Origin: Sceloporus undulatus | Lineage: Eukaryota > Chordata > Lepidosauria > Squamata > Phrynosomatidae | Direction of reading: 5' to 3' | Length of the DNA stretch: 64,000 nt | NCBI RefSeq assembly: GCF_019175285.1 | Contig: NC_056523.1 | Location: 187,395,608 to 187,459,607 of the forward strand | Shown here: piece by piece, positions 63,002-64,000 of the stretch | Position numbering within the stretch: the first letter of the stretch is position 1 | How the letters are laid out: each line of letters begins with the position of its first letter | Translations under genes and position numbers: made by a program | Notes under the pieces: generated by a model | The model's input: only the letters and a program-made list of their open reading frames with translations | Told to the model about the DNA's origin: nothing | Databases searched by the model: none

Positions 63002-64000
63002 CTGGGAAATACTGGTTTCTGTTTTGCTTCTGAGTGAAATCACTTGGGTCTGAAAGCCATCAGGAACTCCCAAATGGAGAGTCTCATGTGGTTACTGTCA
63101 CAGGGAAACAAGAGAGAAGTAAGAAGTGTATGGTGTGTGTTTACCCATGTGAGGTGTATGTGTGCTTGTGCAGATACAGGCAGGTGAGTCATCAGGAAGA
63201 GGAAGAAGATATCCTTCCTGAACTCAGCAGCAGGCACACAATATGACAAGAAGAAACGAAAAGGCAGGAACCCAAGAGATACCTCACACCAACACCAAAG
63301 AAAGGTAGTAAAGTGGGTTGCCAGTCTCAGATCTCTTGCTACTGGTGGACAAAACATAAATCCACTTAAGGTCAAAGAAGATGGAGAAGCCTCGCTGCTC
63401 CTCTGGGCAGCTTCTTTCTGTATACCGGAGTGGGAAATTTGTATTACGCTCCCCCCCCCCCTATTTTGTAGGATGACAGTTTCCATCATTCCTCACCATT
63501 GGTCATGCCATTTAGGAGCTGCTGGGAACTGCAGTCCTATAGTGTCTGGGAGTCAACATGTTTCCCATCCCAAGCCTACATCAAAAGAATTTAATCTACC
63601 CAGGAGGGCTCCATTTTGTTTCCAGAAGTAGGCCTCTGAATCCAGCTCACCATAGCTGATGTTTCTGCGCTCCTCCAAATTGCAGAGCCAAAGAGTACAC
63701 CAGTGCTGGGAAAAAGATTACTGTGTAGCACCATTCCCTTTCATACATCAAGGTTCTTGTATCAGCTTTCACAAGTCTGGTGATTTCCAGCTATATTGTC
63801 CTAATGACCATTCTCATAGCTAGCATAGTTATGGACAATGGGAGCTATAATCATACACATCTGTAAGGCTGCCTTATACATTTCTAGGAAAGAAGACACA
63901 GCAGTATGGGCTGTTGTGAACCTGGAGTGGAACTAACTTCTCCAAGAATGGGGCACAAAAGCTGCAACCCACAGCTAAAGATGGATGGATGGATGAGTTA
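63002..64000 (-). other. Upstream CCDC120 sequence with a candidate 5' exon (63651-63705)
   Basis: 63651-63705 is bounded on the minus strand by CCCAG| and |GTGAGC and, joined to the first coding exon, stays open in frame (see findings). 63470-63570 holds a short palindromic repeat with a C10 run before it. The CCDC120 promoter is not in view. Confidence 0.4.

Noticed and set aside
63040-63489. 149-codon minus-strand frame upstream of CCDC120
   Set aside because: No known motif, spans a C-rich homopolymer and a short palindromic repeat, and is not joined to CCDC120 by a plausible splice.

Overview
The window is vertebrate nuclear DNA, most likely from a lizard (squamate, probably iguanian). 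Multi-exon genes have GT-AG introns and are separated by a dense mix of repeats typical of squamates: tRNA-derived SINEs with RTE/BovB-like ACA-rich tails, CR1, L2 and BovB LINE pieces, pogo/Tigger-type and hAT-type MITEs, and long fold-back elements. Family names were assigned by reading translated exons and repeat motifs; no search was run.

Layout, left to right. FTSJ1 (minus, 5' half only; the last exons lie left of the window) is head to head with GPKOW (plus, 11 coding exons, 488 codons) across a CpG-rich shared promoter at about 5.9-6.36 kb. WDR45/WIPI4 follows (plus, CpG-rich leader exon near 25.7-25.96 kb, 10 coding exons, 358 codons), then PRAF2 (plus, 3 exons, 178 codons). CCDC120 (minus, at least 8-9 coding exons, about 540-559 codons) converges on PRAF2 tail to tail. 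GPKOW-WDR45-PRAF2-CCDC120 matches human Xp11.23 in order and relative orientation; FTSJ1 directly beside GPKOW does not.

The genes act in separate pathways: anticodon-loop 2'-O-methylation (FTSJ1), spliceosome activation (GPKOW), PI3P-dependent autophagy (WDR45), ER/Golgi membrane trafficking (PRAF2) and cytohesin/centriole-linked scaffolding (CCDC120). What they share is promoter type: ZNF143/SBS-like sites at the FTSJ1-GPKOW and PRAF2 promoters, and a perfect CLEAR box (GTCACGTGAC) at the autophagy gene WDR45.

The most unusual structure is a GC-rich block of about 550 bp at 54.22-54.78 kb made of at least nine consecutive hairpins, inserted in a BovB LINE inside a CCDC120 intron. Other points of note are a 66-bp near-perfect palindrome upstream of PRAF2, an array of four hAT-like MITEs in PRAF2 intron 1, a solo LTR with perfect 4-bp target repeats inside a SINE, Tigger elements nested in other repeats, a second possible C-terminus and N-terminal extension for CCDC120, and two 10-N gaps that are each flanked by duplicated sequence and probably reflect assembly problems.
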